The notes below the pieces were generated by a model, which searched no databases, was not told where the DNA came from, and saw only the letters and a list, made by a program, of their open reading frames with translations. Below are positions 36,634-45,277 of a stretch of 64,000 nucleotides of DNA, one piece after another. Every line of letters begins with the position of its first letter. The stretch's first letter is position 1. The stretch is from the NCBI GenBank assembly GCA_947445115.1, contig CANFCG010000004.1, positions 1 through 64,000 on the forward strand, read 5' to 3'. A program made the translations under genes and the position numbers. The DNA is from Comamonadaceae bacterium (GTDB lineage Bacteria > Pseudomonadota > Gammaproteobacteria > Burkholderiales > Burkholderiaceae_C).

Positions 36634-37617
36634 TTAAAGGGCGCTTGCCAGCAACTCATACGACCGCGCTTGAGCCGCAGGGTCATGCGTCCACGTGATG
36701 ACAGCCATCTCGTCGACACCGTGTTTGCTTGCTAGAGCTTGGAGCTTGCCCGTGACCTGCTCGCCCGTTCCCACGAGCGCGCCTGCCCGCAAGGCTTCTA
36801 AAGCTCGCTCTTCGCTTGGTGTCCATTCGCGAATCGACTCTTCTGGCGACAACAGCGCCGCGTTTTGCCCAAGATTCCTATCCATGCGCGCACGGGCGCG
36901 GCTTTGGAAGAGCCGCCATGCCTCCGCTTCGGTATCAGCGGCTAACGCCCACACGCACAGCAGCGCTTTTGGCTTTGGATGTGCAGCGCTTGGTTTGTAG
37001 TTCTGCCTGTACAGATCGAGCGCTGCTTCCACCCCTTGCCCATCGGTGATGAAGTACGCAAAGGCGTAAGGCAGACCTAGCTCGGCGGCGAGCTGTGCGC
37101 CGTAGTCAGAGCTGCCGAGCATCCAAACAGTGGGCGCAGTGGGGCTGGAAGGAAAGGCTTGTACGCCATAAGCAGTTTCCCCGCCAGTCCAAAGCATCAA
37201 CTCCTGCACTTGACGTGGAAAGTTATCGGACGATCTTGGATCAGGGTTGAGCAAGCGCGAGGTGCGTTGGTCGCTGCCTGGGGCGCGTCCAACACCAAGG
37301 TCGATGCGGCCTAGCGCGAGGGCATCGAGTACGCGGAACTGCTCGGCGACTTTGAGCGAGGCGTAGTGCGGCAGCATCACGCCTGCGCTGCCAATGCGGA
37401 TGCGCGTGGTGCGCGCGGCGATGGCGGCCATCAGCACTTCGGGTGCAGAGCCAACAATGGTCGGGTGGCTGTGATGCTCACTGACCCAAAAACGGTGGTA
37501 GCCCCACGCTTCGGCCTGCTGTGCCAATGCCAGCGTGGCTTGGATAGCGTCGGCGTGGCTACGACCTTCAACGGCGACCGATTGATCGAGGATGGAGAGT
37601 TTGAGTTGATTTGGCAT
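36634..37617 (-). CDS. LLM-class flavin-dependent oxidoreductase
   Basis: 327 residues of the luciferase-like monooxygenase family (YhbW/alkanal monooxygenase alpha-like). The start KLSILDQSVAVEGRS and the motif YHRFWVSEHHSHPTIVGSAPEVLMAAIAARTTRIRIGSAGVMLPHY are typical. The substrate is unknown. The ATG at 37617 is chosen over a more upstream ATG because AAGGGG lies 8 bases before it; that site is the end of the family B palindromic repeat, which fills the whole gap to the AEC transporter gene. Confidence 0.9.
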   Translation of the reverse strand: MPNQLKLSILDQSVAVEGRSHADAIQATLALAQQAEAWGYHRFWVSEHHSHPTIVGSAPEVLMAAIAARTTRIRIGSAGVMLPHYASLKVAEQFRVLDALALGRIDLGVGRAPGSDQRTSRLLNPDPRSSDNFPRQVQELMLWTGGETAYGVQAFPSSPTAPTVWMLGSSDYGAQLAAELGLPYAFAYFITDGQGVEAALDLYRQNYKPSAAHPKPKALLCVWALAADTEAEAWRLFQSRARARMDRNLGQNAALLSPEESIREWTPSEERALEALRAGALVGTGEQVTGKLQALASKHGVDEMAVITWTHDPAAQARSYELLASAL

Positions 37618-37625
37618 ATGAATAA

Positions 37626-37730
37626 CCCCTTTGTCGCTTTGCGACATTTCCCCTACTTCGCAGGGGCAATCAAATACCGTTCTCTTGATCTCCCCTGCGA
37701 AGTAGGGGGGATGTCACGAAGTGACAGGGG
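37626..37730. repeat. Palindromic repeat, family B (about 105 bases)
   Basis: A large imperfect palindrome. The core is a perfect 17-bp inverted repeat, CCCCTACTTCGCAGGGG (37650-37666) and its complement at 37692-37708, spaced by 25 bases. Outer arms (CCCCTTTGTCGC... and ...GTGACAGGGG) pair imperfectly and each contains its own small hairpin (GTCGC-TTT-GCGAC; GTCAC-GAA-GTGAC). It starts one base after the AEC transporter stop and ends at the ribosome-binding site of the flavin oxidoreductase gene. Confidence 0.8.
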
Positions 37731-37731
37731 G

Positions 37732-38703
37732 TCAAAGCCTATTAATAAGCGGAGTGAGTGACATGGTCAGCGCCACACTAAAAAGCGCCATCACGGTCGA
37801 GACCGAGACGCTGGTGGTGACCAAATCTTCCGACTCTTGGTAACGCTGCGAAAACATAAAAACGTTTGCCCCCATAGGTAGCGATGCGGCCACCACCATC
37901 ACGGTCAGCGGCATGCCGTGCAGACCTAGCAGCAGGCCCAAACCCAAGACTAGCATGGGCTGCACGAAGTTTTTGAGAAAAGACAATCCCAGCGCTGGTT
38001 TGATGTGATCGCCAAATTGCGTGACGGATAAAGTCAATCCCACCAGCACCAAAGCTAGGGGGCTAAACGCTTGGCCCAGCAGTTGTAGTGGCCTATCTAT
38101 CACGACAGGCAGCGCGAGTCCCGTTTGGCTAAACGCGAGCCCGAGCAAAATTGGCCAAGTAGTTGGCTGCAAGAGCGCGCCACGCAAGGCTTGCAGAGCC
38201 ACTGCTGCTGGATGCGCCTGCTCATGAGGCTTGCCAGAGGTGGCATGGTTTGATTTTTTGGCTTTGAGCTTGAGCCACTCCAACAACAGCGTCGCCGTGG
38301 TCAGCATGATGATGGCGTGAACCGACAGCAAACTAAATAAAACTGCTTGCCCCGCTTCGCCATAAGCAAAACCGATGAGCGCAATGCCAATCATCACGGT
38401 GTTGCCATAGGTTGCGGCCAAGCCCAGTATGGCGCCGCGCTGATTCACGCCGGTCCATGCTAGCACCATGGCAAACAAAATCACCATGCTGCCAAGGTAG
38501 GCTAAAACAGGCAGCCACTGCAAATGCTCAGGATGCGTTTGCGCCATCGTGCGAAACAAAAGCGGCGGCAACAGTAAAAAGAAAATAATGTTCGAGTAGT
38601 CGTTCTTGGCGCTAGCCCTTATCCAGCTTTGCTTACCAGCCACATAGCCTGTGGCGATGAGCAAGATGACGGGAAGTAGCGATGTGATGACGGGGTGATT
38701 CAT
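37732..38703 (-). CDS. AEC-family (auxin efflux carrier-like) transporter
   Basis: 323 residues with about ten hydrophobic spans arranged as two five-span halves, and the central hydrophilic loop about residues 145-165 (KLKAKKSNHATSGKPHEQA). The first span LLPVILLIATGYVAGKQSWI and SNIIFFLLLPPLLFRTMA are typical of AEC permeases, which move organic anions in bacteria. The substrate is not clear. It lies 10 bases downstream of the helicase gene. Confidence 0.88.
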   Translation of the reverse strand: MNHPVITSLLPVILLIATGYVAGKQSWIRASAKNDYSNIIFFLLLPPLLFRTMAQTHPEHLQWLPVLAYLGSMVILFAMVLAWTGVNQRGAILGLAATYGNTVMIGIALIGFAYGEAGQAVLFSLLSVHAIIMLTTATLLLEWLKLKAKKSNHATSGKPHEQAHPAAVALQALRGALLQPTTWPILLGLAFSQTGLALPVVIDRPLQLLGQAFSPLALVLVGLTLSVTQFGDHIKPALGLSFLKNFVQPMLVLGLGLLLGLHGMPLTVMVVAASLPMGANVFMFSQRYQESEDLVTTSVSVSTVMALFSVALTMSLTPLINRL

Positions 38704-38713
38704 TCTTCAAAGT

Positions 38714-40879
38714 TTAAGGCGTCAGCGCTGTATTTTTCGCCGCATTGTCCGCTGCGGTTTGTGCCGCCCGCGCCGCAAATTCGGCTCGCAGCGCCTTGAG
38801 TTTTGCCATTGGATCCTCTTTGATGGTTTGCACATCCAGCGCCATTTCAGCAATAAAGCGACTGGGAAATGCGCTAACCATATCGCGACCTGCTTTTTTC
38901 TTTTTGGTCCAGCTCACCATGAGGGTGTCTCTAGCGCGGGTGATACCCACGTACATCAGGCGGCGCTCTTCTTGCAGGCGAGTGACTTCGTCTTCGGAGC
39001 TGGATTCCACCACGACTTCATCTACTTCTTCCTCTGCATCTTTTTTCTTATTGCTTGCTTTTGGTTTTTTGGCATTGCGGCTAAATGGCAGCGAGCCCTC
39101 GGTCACACCGACCAGCATCACGTGCGGCCACTCTAGTCCTTTTGCGGCGTGGAGCGTGGAGAGGGTGACGACGTTTTGATCTTTTTCGCGTTCGGACAGT
39201 GTCGAGAGCAGCGAGACGTTTTGAATGACCTCAAGCAGCGTCTTCGATTCGCTCACCAAAGTCACGCCTGCCGTGTCGTCAATTTCGCCGCCGCAGCGCT
39301 TGGCCATCCAGTCGCAAAAATCGAGCACATTCGCCCATCTGGCGGCGGAGAGTTTTTCGGTTTCTGCACCTTCCATGAGATGTTTTTCATAGCCAATGTC
39401 TTTGAGCCATTCACTTAAAAAAACCTTCGCGTCTTCTGCGCCTGATGTTTGCCGAGCGCGGAACTCCAAGTCGTTTAGGTAACGCCCAAATTCTTGCAGA
39501 CCGCCCAAAGCCCTTGCTGGCAGGGCGCTGGCGAGGGATGAGCTAAACAGTGCTTCAAATAAGCTGACTTTGTAGCTGGACGCATACGTACCGAGCGTGG
39601 CGAGGGTCGTGTGCCCTATGCCGCGCTTGGGCGTGGACACGGCGCGGATGAACGCGGGGTCGTCGTCGTTGTTAGACAAGAGCCTGAGCCACGAACACAA
39701 ATCTTTGATTTCGGCACGATCAAAAAAGCTTTGACCGCCCGACACTTTGTAGGGGATGGCCGCCTTACGCATTGCTTTTTCAAACGCTTTGGCAAGGTGA
39801 TTGGCGCGGTAGAGCACGGCAAAGTCTTTGTAGTCTTTGGGCAATGCAGTGGTGGCGCCCTCGCTGGCACGGATGGATTGAATGCGCGACACCACGCGCT
39901 CGGCCTCGTGCTCTTCGCTATCGGCATCGACCACGCGCACGGGCTCGCCCGCCTTGATGTCGCTCCACAGCTTTTTAGGGAATAGCTTGGGGTTGTTGCC
40001 AATCACATTGTTGGCGGCTTGCAAAATTTGCGGCGTCGAGCGGTAGTTTTGCTCCAGCGGAATCACCTTCAGGTTCGGATAATCTGCGGGCAGGCGGCGC
40101 AGGTTATCCAGCGTTGCGCCGCGCCAGCCATAAATGGATTGGTCGTCGTCGCCCACGGCGGTAAAGCGGGCACGTTCGCCCACCAACAGCTTGAGCATTT
40201 CGTACTGCGTGGCATTCGTGTCTTGGTATTCGTCCACCAGCACATGTCCAAATGCGGCTTGCCATTTGGCGCAGACTTCTGGGTGGTTTTGCAAGAGCTT
40301 GAGCGGTAGACCAATCAGGTCATCAAAGTCCACGCTTTGATACGCCGAGAGTCGCTCTTCGTACTTTTGCATGATGATGGCGCAGACGCGTTCGTCCTCG
40401 TTCTTGGCAGCGAGCAGCGCTGTCTCACTGGTGAGTCCGGCACTTTTCCAGCCGCTAATCGTCCACTGCCAACCGCGAGCGGTGGCGGCATCCACCGTGC
40501 CGCCTGCGTCTTTGAGCATGGACTCCACATCGCTAGAGTCCAAGATGCTGAAGTTAGGTTTGAGGCCAAGCACCGCACCGTCTTGGCGCAGCATCCGCAC
40601 GCCTAGCGCATGAAAAGTGCAGATGGTGAGTTCTTTAGCGGCTTTGCCTATCGATTTGGCTTGCAAAATCGACTTGGCGCGCTCGCGCATTTCGGCAGCG
40701 GCTTTGTTGGTAAATGTAATGGCGGCAATGCGTTTGGGCTCAAGCCCCGCTTCGATAAGGCGTGCAATTTTGTGCGTGATGACGCGGGTTTTGCCCGAGC
40801 CAGCACCAGCTAAAACGAGGGAGGGGCCGGTGAGGAAATTAACGGCGTCGCGCTGGGCGACATTCAAACCATCTGACAT
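38714..40879 (-). CDS. UvrD/Rep-family ATP-dependent DNA helicase
   Basis: 721 residues, superfamily 1A. Walker A at 24-31 (AGAGSGKT), DEYQD (216-220), QSIYGWRGA (motif III), QNYRS (motif IV region), TLHAAKGLEWP (motif V) and RRLMYVGITRARD (motif VI). Unwinds DNA 3'-5' in repair or replication restart. An acidic, low-complexity insert (KKDAEEEVDEVVVESSSEDEV, about 600-620) precedes motif VI. It is close to Rep/PcrA by size, but the subfamily cannot be fixed without an alignment. Confidence 0.94.
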   Translation of the reverse strand: MSDGLNVAQRDAVNFLTGPSLVLAGAGSGKTRVITHKIARLIEAGLEPKRIAAITFTNKAAAEMRERAKSILQAKSIGKAAKELTICTFHALGVRMLRQDGAVLGLKPNFSILDSSDVESMLKDAGGTVDAATARGWQWTISGWKSAGLTSETALLAAKNEDERVCAIIMQKYEERLSAYQSVDFDDLIGLPLKLLQNHPEVCAKWQAAFGHVLVDEYQDTNATQYEMLKLLVGERARFTAVGDDDQSIYGWRGATLDNLRRLPADYPNLKVIPLEQNYRSTPQILQAANNVIGNNPKLFPKKLWSDIKAGEPVRVVDADSEEHEAERVVSRIQSIRASEGATTALPKDYKDFAVLYRANHLAKAFEKAMRKAAIPYKVSGGQSFFDRAEIKDLCSWLRLLSNNDDDPAFIRAVSTPKRGIGHTTLATLGTYASSYKVSLFEALFSSSLASALPARALGGLQEFGRYLNDLEFRARQTSGAEDAKVFLSEWLKDIGYEKHLMEGAETEKLSAARWANVLDFCDWMAKRCGGEIDDTAGVTLVSESKTLLEVIQNVSLLSTLSEREKDQNVVTLSTLHAAKGLEWPHVMLVGVTEGSLPFSRNAKKPKASNKKKDAEEEVDEVVVESSSEDEVTRLQEERRLMYVGITRARDTLMVSWTKKKKAGRDMVSAFPSRFIAEMALDVQTIKEDPMAKLKALRAEFAARAAQTAADNAAKNTALTP

Positions 40880-40919
40880 GCGTACTGTTCAATTCTTGTT
40901 TTTATGGAGGGACTCTACA

Positions 40920-40989
40920 CCCGTCATTCCCGCGCAGGCTGGAATCCATGATGGCGTTGGTGGATCCCCGCCTTCGCGGGGATGACGGG
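40920..40989. repeat. Palindromic repeat, family A, long two-arm copy
   Basis: Seventy bases from CCCGTCAT to ATGACGGG, two family A units facing each other: one arm has CATTCCCGCGCAGGCTGGAA, the other GGATCCCCGCCTTCGCGGGG. It lies in the 184-base gap between the divergent helicase and glmU genes, about 75 bases before glmU. This is the complete form of the element, of which the other copies are halves. Confidence 0.85.
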
Positions 40990-41063
40990 TGGCGAGGATA
41001 ACGGATGATTGTCCCATCTCTGGCTTGCCTTGATAATCGAAAAAAATAAATGGGAGCACCTCA

Positions 41064-42461
41064 ATGGGAAATTTGACAGTCGCCTTAAATGTCGTCGTGA
41101 TGGCTGCGGGCAAAGGGACGCGTATGAAATCTGCGACGCCTAAAGTTTTGCAGCGCCTTGGCGGCAAGCCGCTGGTGCAGCATGTGCTGGATACCGCCGC
41201 TGTGCTGGAAGCCAAACAAGTCGTGGTCGTAACGGGGCATCAGGCCGATCAGGTGGAGGCAACACTAGCTTTGAGCTATCAAACGGTGCGCCAAATGCCG
41301 CAGCTAGGCACAGGGCACTGCGTGCAGCAGGCTGCGCCGCTTTTGCCTGATGATGATTCGATCACACTGATCTTGTCGGGCGATGTCCCGCTGACAAAAC
41401 CAGAGACATTGCAAGCGCTGATCGCGCAATGCGCTGGCAAACACCTTGCGCTATTGACGATCCGCTTTGATGACCCAACCGGCTATGGGCGCATTGTGCG
41501 GGATGCGGCGGGCGAAACAGTCGCGGCTATCGTCGAGCACAAAGACGCTAGCGCCGAGCAACGAACGATTCATGAGTGCTACAGCGGCATCATGGCCGCG
41601 CCGACTAAGCTGCTCAAAGCTTGGCTTGCCAAGCTGGATAACCAAAACGCGGCTGGCGAGTTTTATTTGACCGATGTGGTTAAACATGCGGCTGCAAGTG
41701 GCACGCAAGTTGTGGCAACGTGTATTGCGGATCACGTGGAAGTGGACGGCGTGAATAGCCCCGTCCAACTAGCCCAATTAGAGCGGGCTTTGCAGGCTCG
41801 CATTGCGCTAAGCCTTATGGAGAAAGGCGTGCGGCTGGCCGACCCTGCAAGGCTGGATGTGCGCGGCTCGCTGGTTTGCGGGATGGATGTAGAGATTGAT
41901 GTGAACTGTGTATTTGCTGGCGATGTGCAACTGGGCGATCACGTCAGCATTGGCGCGAACTGCGTGATCACGGATGCAACGATTGAAAGCGGCGCAGTGA
42001 TTCAAGCGTTTACACATATGGAAGGCACTGCTGGTAAACCTGTGCTGGTAGGCGTAGGCGCGCGGGTGGGGCCGTTTGCGCGGTTACGCCCAGGTGCCAA
42101 GTTGGGCGAGGATGTGCATATTGGTAACTTTGTGGAAGTGAAGAATTCGACGCTTGCCAAGGGTGCAAAGGCGAATCATTTGGCGTATTTGGGTGACTCG
42201 TCCGTGGGCGAGCGCGTCAACTACGGCGCAGGCTCCATTACGGCGAACTATGACGGCGCCAATAAGCATAAAACGGTCATTGAAGACGACGTACATGTGG
42301 GCAGTAATTGCGTCATTGTGGCGCCTGTCACCATTGGCGCTGGCGGCTTGATTGGTGCGGGTTCTATCGTGACCAAGAGCACAGCTGTAGGTGCGTTAAC
42401 TATTGCACGCGGTAGGCAAGTCTCGATTGCTAATTGGCAGCGTCCAACCAAGAAATCATAG
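41064..42461 (+). CDS. glmU: Bifunctional GlmU (UDP-GlcNAc synthesis)
   Basis: 465 residues. N-terminal uridyltransferase with VVMAAGKGTRMKS (11-23) and a C-terminal left-handed beta-helix acetyltransferase (about 270-465) with hexapeptide repeats (IGNFVEVKNS, LGDSSVGERVNYGAGSITANYDGANK). It acetylates GlcN-1-P and attaches UMP to give UDP-GlcNAc for peptidoglycan and LPS. The start ATG at 41064 follows GGGAG with a suitable spacing. Confidence 0.97.
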   Translation: MGNLTVALNVVVMAAGKGTRMKSATPKVLQRLGGKPLVQHVLDTAAVLEAKQVVVVTGHQADQVEATLALSYQTVRQMPQLGTGHCVQQAAPLLPDDDSITLILSGDVPLTKPETLQALIAQCAGKHLALLTIRFDDPTGYGRIVRDAAGETVAAIVEHKDASAEQRTIHECYSGIMAAPTKLLKAWLAKLDNQNAAGEFYLTDVVKHAAASGTQVVATCIADHVEVDGVNSPVQLAQLERALQARIALSLMEKGVRLADPARLDVRGSLVCGMDVEIDVNCVFAGDVQLGDHVSIGANCVITDATIESGAVIQAFTHMEGTAGKPVLVGVGARVGPFARLRPGAKLGEDVHIGNFVEVKNSTLAKGAKANHLAYLGDSSVGERVNYGAGSITANYDGANKHKTVIEDDVHVGSNCVIVAPVTIGAGGLIGAGSIVTKSTAVGALTIARGRQVSIANWQRPTKKS

Positions 42462-42462
42462 A

Positions 42463-42485
42463 TTCCCGCCTTCGCGGGAATGACG
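42463..42485. repeat. Palindromic repeat, family A, hairpin before mtnN
   Basis: ATTCCCGC-CTTC-GCGGGAAT is a perfect 8-bp hairpin with a four-base loop, followed by GAC. It lies one base after the glmU stop and ends 6 bases before the mtnN ATG. The GCGGGA in its right arm is also the only ribosome-binding-site-like sequence for mtnN. Confidence 0.85.
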
Positions 42486-42490
42486 AGCCG

Positions 42491-43219
42491 ATGAAGTTCA
42501 ATAAATACCCACCATTCGCTATCGTTAGCGCCATGCAAGAAGAGCTGGCCGCTGTGCTGGCGCTGATGCAAGGCCAGCAAAAACAAACGATTGCAGGGCG
42601 CGATTTTTGGCTTGGACAACTACATGGACGCGCTGTCATCGTGGTGTTGTCGCGTATTGGTAAGGTGGCCGCGGCAACTACGGCGACGATTTTGATTGAG
42701 CGTTTTGGCGTACATAGCCTTGTATTTACAGGGGTTGCGGGTGGTTTGCATCCTAGTGCGCAAGTGGGTGACGTGGTGGTGGCCACTGAATTTTTACATC
42801 ACGACATGGATGCGTCGCCGCTATTTCCCAAGTTTGAAGTGCCCTTGACGGGCGTGAGTCGCTTTGCTGCTGATACGGCGCTGAGCCGTGAGTTAGCCCG
42901 CGCTGTCGGCTGTGCACTGCCGCAGGTACGTCTGCACCGCGGTTTGATGGTGAGCGGGGATCGTTTTGTTTCAACTACCGCAGAGAGTCGCGCCATACAA
43001 GCTGTATTGCCTGATGCCTTGGCAGTCGAGATGGAGGGCGCGGCGATTGCGCAAGTGTGCTTGGATTACGGTGTGGCATTTGCTGCTGTGCGAACAATTT
43101 CAGATCGTGCCGATGACGAGGCGCACGGCGACTTTGTGCAGTTCATCAAAACCACCGCCAGCCCTTATTCGACGGCGATTGTGGCGGCGCTACTGGGTAG
43201 CGATCAAACGCTTATTTGA
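42491..43219 (+). CDS. mtnN: 5'-methylthioadenosine/S-adenosylhomocysteine nucleosidase
   Basis: 242 residues. The start FAIVSAMQEELAAVL and the C-terminal VEMEGAAIAQVCLDYGVAFAAVRTISDRADDEA (catalytic Glu and Asp) are those of MTA/SAH nucleosidases, which split adenine from MTA and SAH in methionine salvage and AI-2 supply. The ATG at 42491 is taken as the start; an upstream in-frame start would run through the repeat hairpin and glmU. Its stop overlaps the corA 3' end by 8 bases. Confidence 0.92.
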   Translation: MKFNKYPPFAIVSAMQEELAAVLALMQGQQKQTIAGRDFWLGQLHGRAVIVVLSRIGKVAAATTATILIERFGVHSLVFTGVAGGLHPSAQVGDVVVATEFLHHDMDASPLFPKFEVPLTGVSRFAADTALSRELARAVGCALPQVRLHRGLMVSGDRFVSTTAESRAIQAVLPDALAVEMEGAAIAQVCLDYGVAFAAVRTISDRADDEAHGDFVQFIKTTASPYSTAIVAALLGSDQTLI

Positions 43220-44201
43220 GCCAGCCGCGTTTGCGGAAGTACCACATCGGTACCAAGGCACTGGCAATCATGAGCGCCATCACGTAAGGGTAGGCCGCGC
43301 TGCCTAGAGCTTGCACTTCGGGAATTTGCACATTCATGCCGTAGATGCTGGCAATCAAGGTGGGTGGTAGCAGCGCCACGCTGGCCACCGAGAAGATCTT
43401 GATGATTTTGTTTTGATTGATGTTGATGAAACCGACGGTGGCATCCATCAAGAAATTGATCTTATCGAACAAGAAAGCGGTGTGCGAATCCAGTGAATCG
43501 ATGTCGCGCAAAATTTGCCGCGCCTCCTCGTATTGTTCCGCGCCCAGCATCTTGCTGCGCATCATGAAGCTAAGTGCGCGGCGTGTATCCATTACGTTAC
43601 GCCGAATGCGGCCGTTCATGTCTTCTTGCCGCGCGATATTGCCCAGCACCACCCCTGCGACCTCGTCGGTCACGTCGCCTGCCAGCACTTGCTTACTGGT
43701 TTCTTCTAGCGCATCGTGAATGCCCTCTAAGGTATCCGCCGAATACTCTGCGTCGGCATCAAAGAGCTTGAGTAATACATCTTTTGCATCCTCAATCAGG
43801 CCTGGCATACGCCGCGCACGCATTCTGAGTAAGCGAAAGACGGGAACATCTTCTTCGTGAATGGAGAACAGCACGCCTCGGCTTTTGAGCTGGTCGTTGT
43901 GCTGGTTCAAAATAAACGCGACACGAACGGTATGCGAGACCTCATCGTCGGTCAGTAAAAAGTCGGAGCGAATGTGCAAGTCGCCGTTGTCTTCTTCGTA
44001 AAAACGGGCGGACTCTTCAATATCTTCGTCCATCGCGTCTTCTGGGATGGAGAGACCAAAGTACTGGGCAACCCAGCGTTTTTCTTCTACCGTGGGTGAC
44101 TCAAGATCGACCCAGATCGGCTGAAACTGTGAGAGTTCTTCTAGCGATTCAATCTCTTCCTGAAAGAGACGGCCGTTGGCGAGTGTGAAGATATTTAGCA
44201 T
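43212..44201 (-). CDS. corA: CorA-family Mg2+/divalent cation transporter
   Basis: 329 residues. A long cytoplasmic N-terminal domain is followed by two C-terminal membrane spans; the signature GMN is in SIYGMNVQIPEVQ (about 281-293), in the loop after the first span, and the protein ends in a basic tail RKRGWLK. It forms a pentameric channel for Mg2+, Co2+ or Ni2+. The ATG at 44201 (MLNIFTLANGRL) is the family-like start; an upstream in-frame start adds non-homologous sequence. Confidence 0.92.
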   Translation of the reverse strand: MLNIFTLANGRLFQEEIESLEELSQFQPIWVDLESPTVEEKRWVAQYFGLSIPEDAMDEDIEESARFYEEDNGDLHIRSDFLLTDDEVSHTVRVAFILNQHNDQLKSRGVLFSIHEEDVPVFRLLRMRARRMPGLIEDAKDVLLKLFDADAEYSADTLEGIHDALEETSKQVLAGDVTDEVAGVVLGNIARQEDMNGRIRRNVMDTRRALSFMMRSKMLGAEQYEEARQILRDIDSLDSHTAFLFDKINFLMDATVGFININQNKIIKIFSVASVALLPPTLIASIYGMNVQIPEVQALGSAAYPYVMALMIASALVPMWYFRKRGWLK

Positions 44202-44343
44202 GTGACTCGCCTCCTCGAAAACTAGGATTCTATGCCAAAGATTTTGCTTGCAAAAAAATGAAAATCTGAGCAAAGTGTGGTCGTGGTTGCAAGTGGTTTG
44301 CAATCACAGTGCCAGTCTCTCTACATTATTAGGAGTGTGTTTT

Positions 44344-44679
44344 ATGAATCTCAGAATCAGTGGCCATCATCTTGAAGTGACTCCCGCGATCCAAGCTTAT
44401 GTGAGCGATAAATTTACACGTATTAGTCGGCATTTTGACCAAGTGGTTGATATCAAGGTGTTACTGAGTCTTGAGAACGAAAAAGAAAAAGAGCGGCGAC
44501 AGAAAGCGGAGTGCAGTATCCACGTCAAAGGACATGATTTTTTTGCTGAAACCTTGCATGCCGATTTATACGCAGCTGTTGACTTGTTGGTTGACAAAAT
44601 GGATCAACAGGTGGCAAAACACAAAACAAAAGTGCAAAACCATCATCATGTAGCAGCTAAACGATTGGTCGAAGCATAG
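44344..44679 (+). CDS. hpf: Ribosome hibernation-promoting factor
   Basis: 111 residues, short HPF/YfiA type. MNLRISGHHLEVTPAIQAYVSDKFTRISRHFD is the typical start, with a helix rich in Lys/Arg and the C-terminal HHHVAAKR. It binds the small subunit to form inactive ribosomes in stationary phase. AGGAG (44331-44335) precedes the ATG at 44344. It is divergent from corA across a 142-base gap. In many proteobacteria it lies near rpoN; here no rpoN is seen. Confidence 0.93.
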   Translation: MNLRISGHHLEVTPAIQAYVSDKFTRISRHFDQVVDIKVLLSLENEKEKERRQKAECSIHVKGHDFFAETLHADLYAAVDLLVDKMDQQVAKHKTKVQNHHHVAAKRLVEA

Positions 44680-44703
44680 GCTGAATCGAATATCATCTAT
44701 GGT

Positions 44704-45264
44704 GTGAATAATTCTCGCCCACTCGTCGACAAAATCGCCCCTTTATTGTTAACCCCTGACGCCTTGGTCACCCTCTCATTGGAGGATGCCAAGACCGTTG
44801 CGGGTTATATGACAGTTACGCAACTGGAGCCACAAGCGATTGTTTTTCAAGCCGATCAAATAGAGGCAGCAAACGATTACATGCTCTTGGTGTTGGATGG
44901 TGAAATCTTAATTGAGACTTTGAGTTCGGGTGATAGCACCGTTGTTGTTAACGTTTTAGGCCAAGGGCATTTGATTGGCGAGATGAGTTTGTTGGATAGT
45001 GCACCAAGATCCGCCACCTGTACAGCCCAAACGATGGTTGAGGTCGCGCTTTTGACTCGCAGTCATCTAGAGCAAATCATGGATGAACATCCTAGCATTG
45101 CAGCCAGATTTTTGATGGCTATCGCTAAACGGTTGGCGGATCGTGTTCGACTTGGTAACCATAAGCTATTGCTGCTCAGCCAGGTCAATGAGGCAATGCG
45201 CGAAGAAATGAATGTCAAAACGCGAAAGCGTCCGCACCGATTTATTGTCTCCGCAGCCGTGTGA
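44704..45264 (+). CDS. Cyclic-nucleotide-binding domain protein without HTH
   Basis: 186 residues, GTG start. A single cNMP-binding/CRP-like beta-barrel (about 30-140) with the phosphate-binding-type segment GEMSLLDSAPRSATCTAQT, followed only by a helix and a basic tail (TRKRPHRF). No DNA-binding helix-turn-helix is present, so it is not a normal transcription factor. It lies 24 bases after hpf, suggesting a link to ribosome hibernation or stress. The cAMP-contacting Arg/Ser of classic CRP are partly matched (APRSA), so cyclic-nucleotide binding is plausible but unproven. Confidence 0.8.
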   Translation: MNNSRPLVDKIAPLLLTPDALVTLSLEDAKTVAGYMTVTQLEPQAIVFQADQIEAANDYMLLVLDGEILIETLSSGDSTVVVNVLGQGHLIGEMSLLDSAPRSATCTAQTMVEVALLTRSHLEQIMDEHPSIAARFLMAIAKRLADRVRLGNHKLLLLSQVNEAMREEMNVKTRKRPHRFIVSAAV

Positions 45265-45277
45265 GGATGGGTTGTCC

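Noticed and set aside
37618-37647. Longer start for the flavin oxidoreductase
   Set aside because: The upstream in-frame ATG lies inside the palindromic repeat; the ATG at 37617 has an SD 8 bases ahead and matches the usual N terminus.
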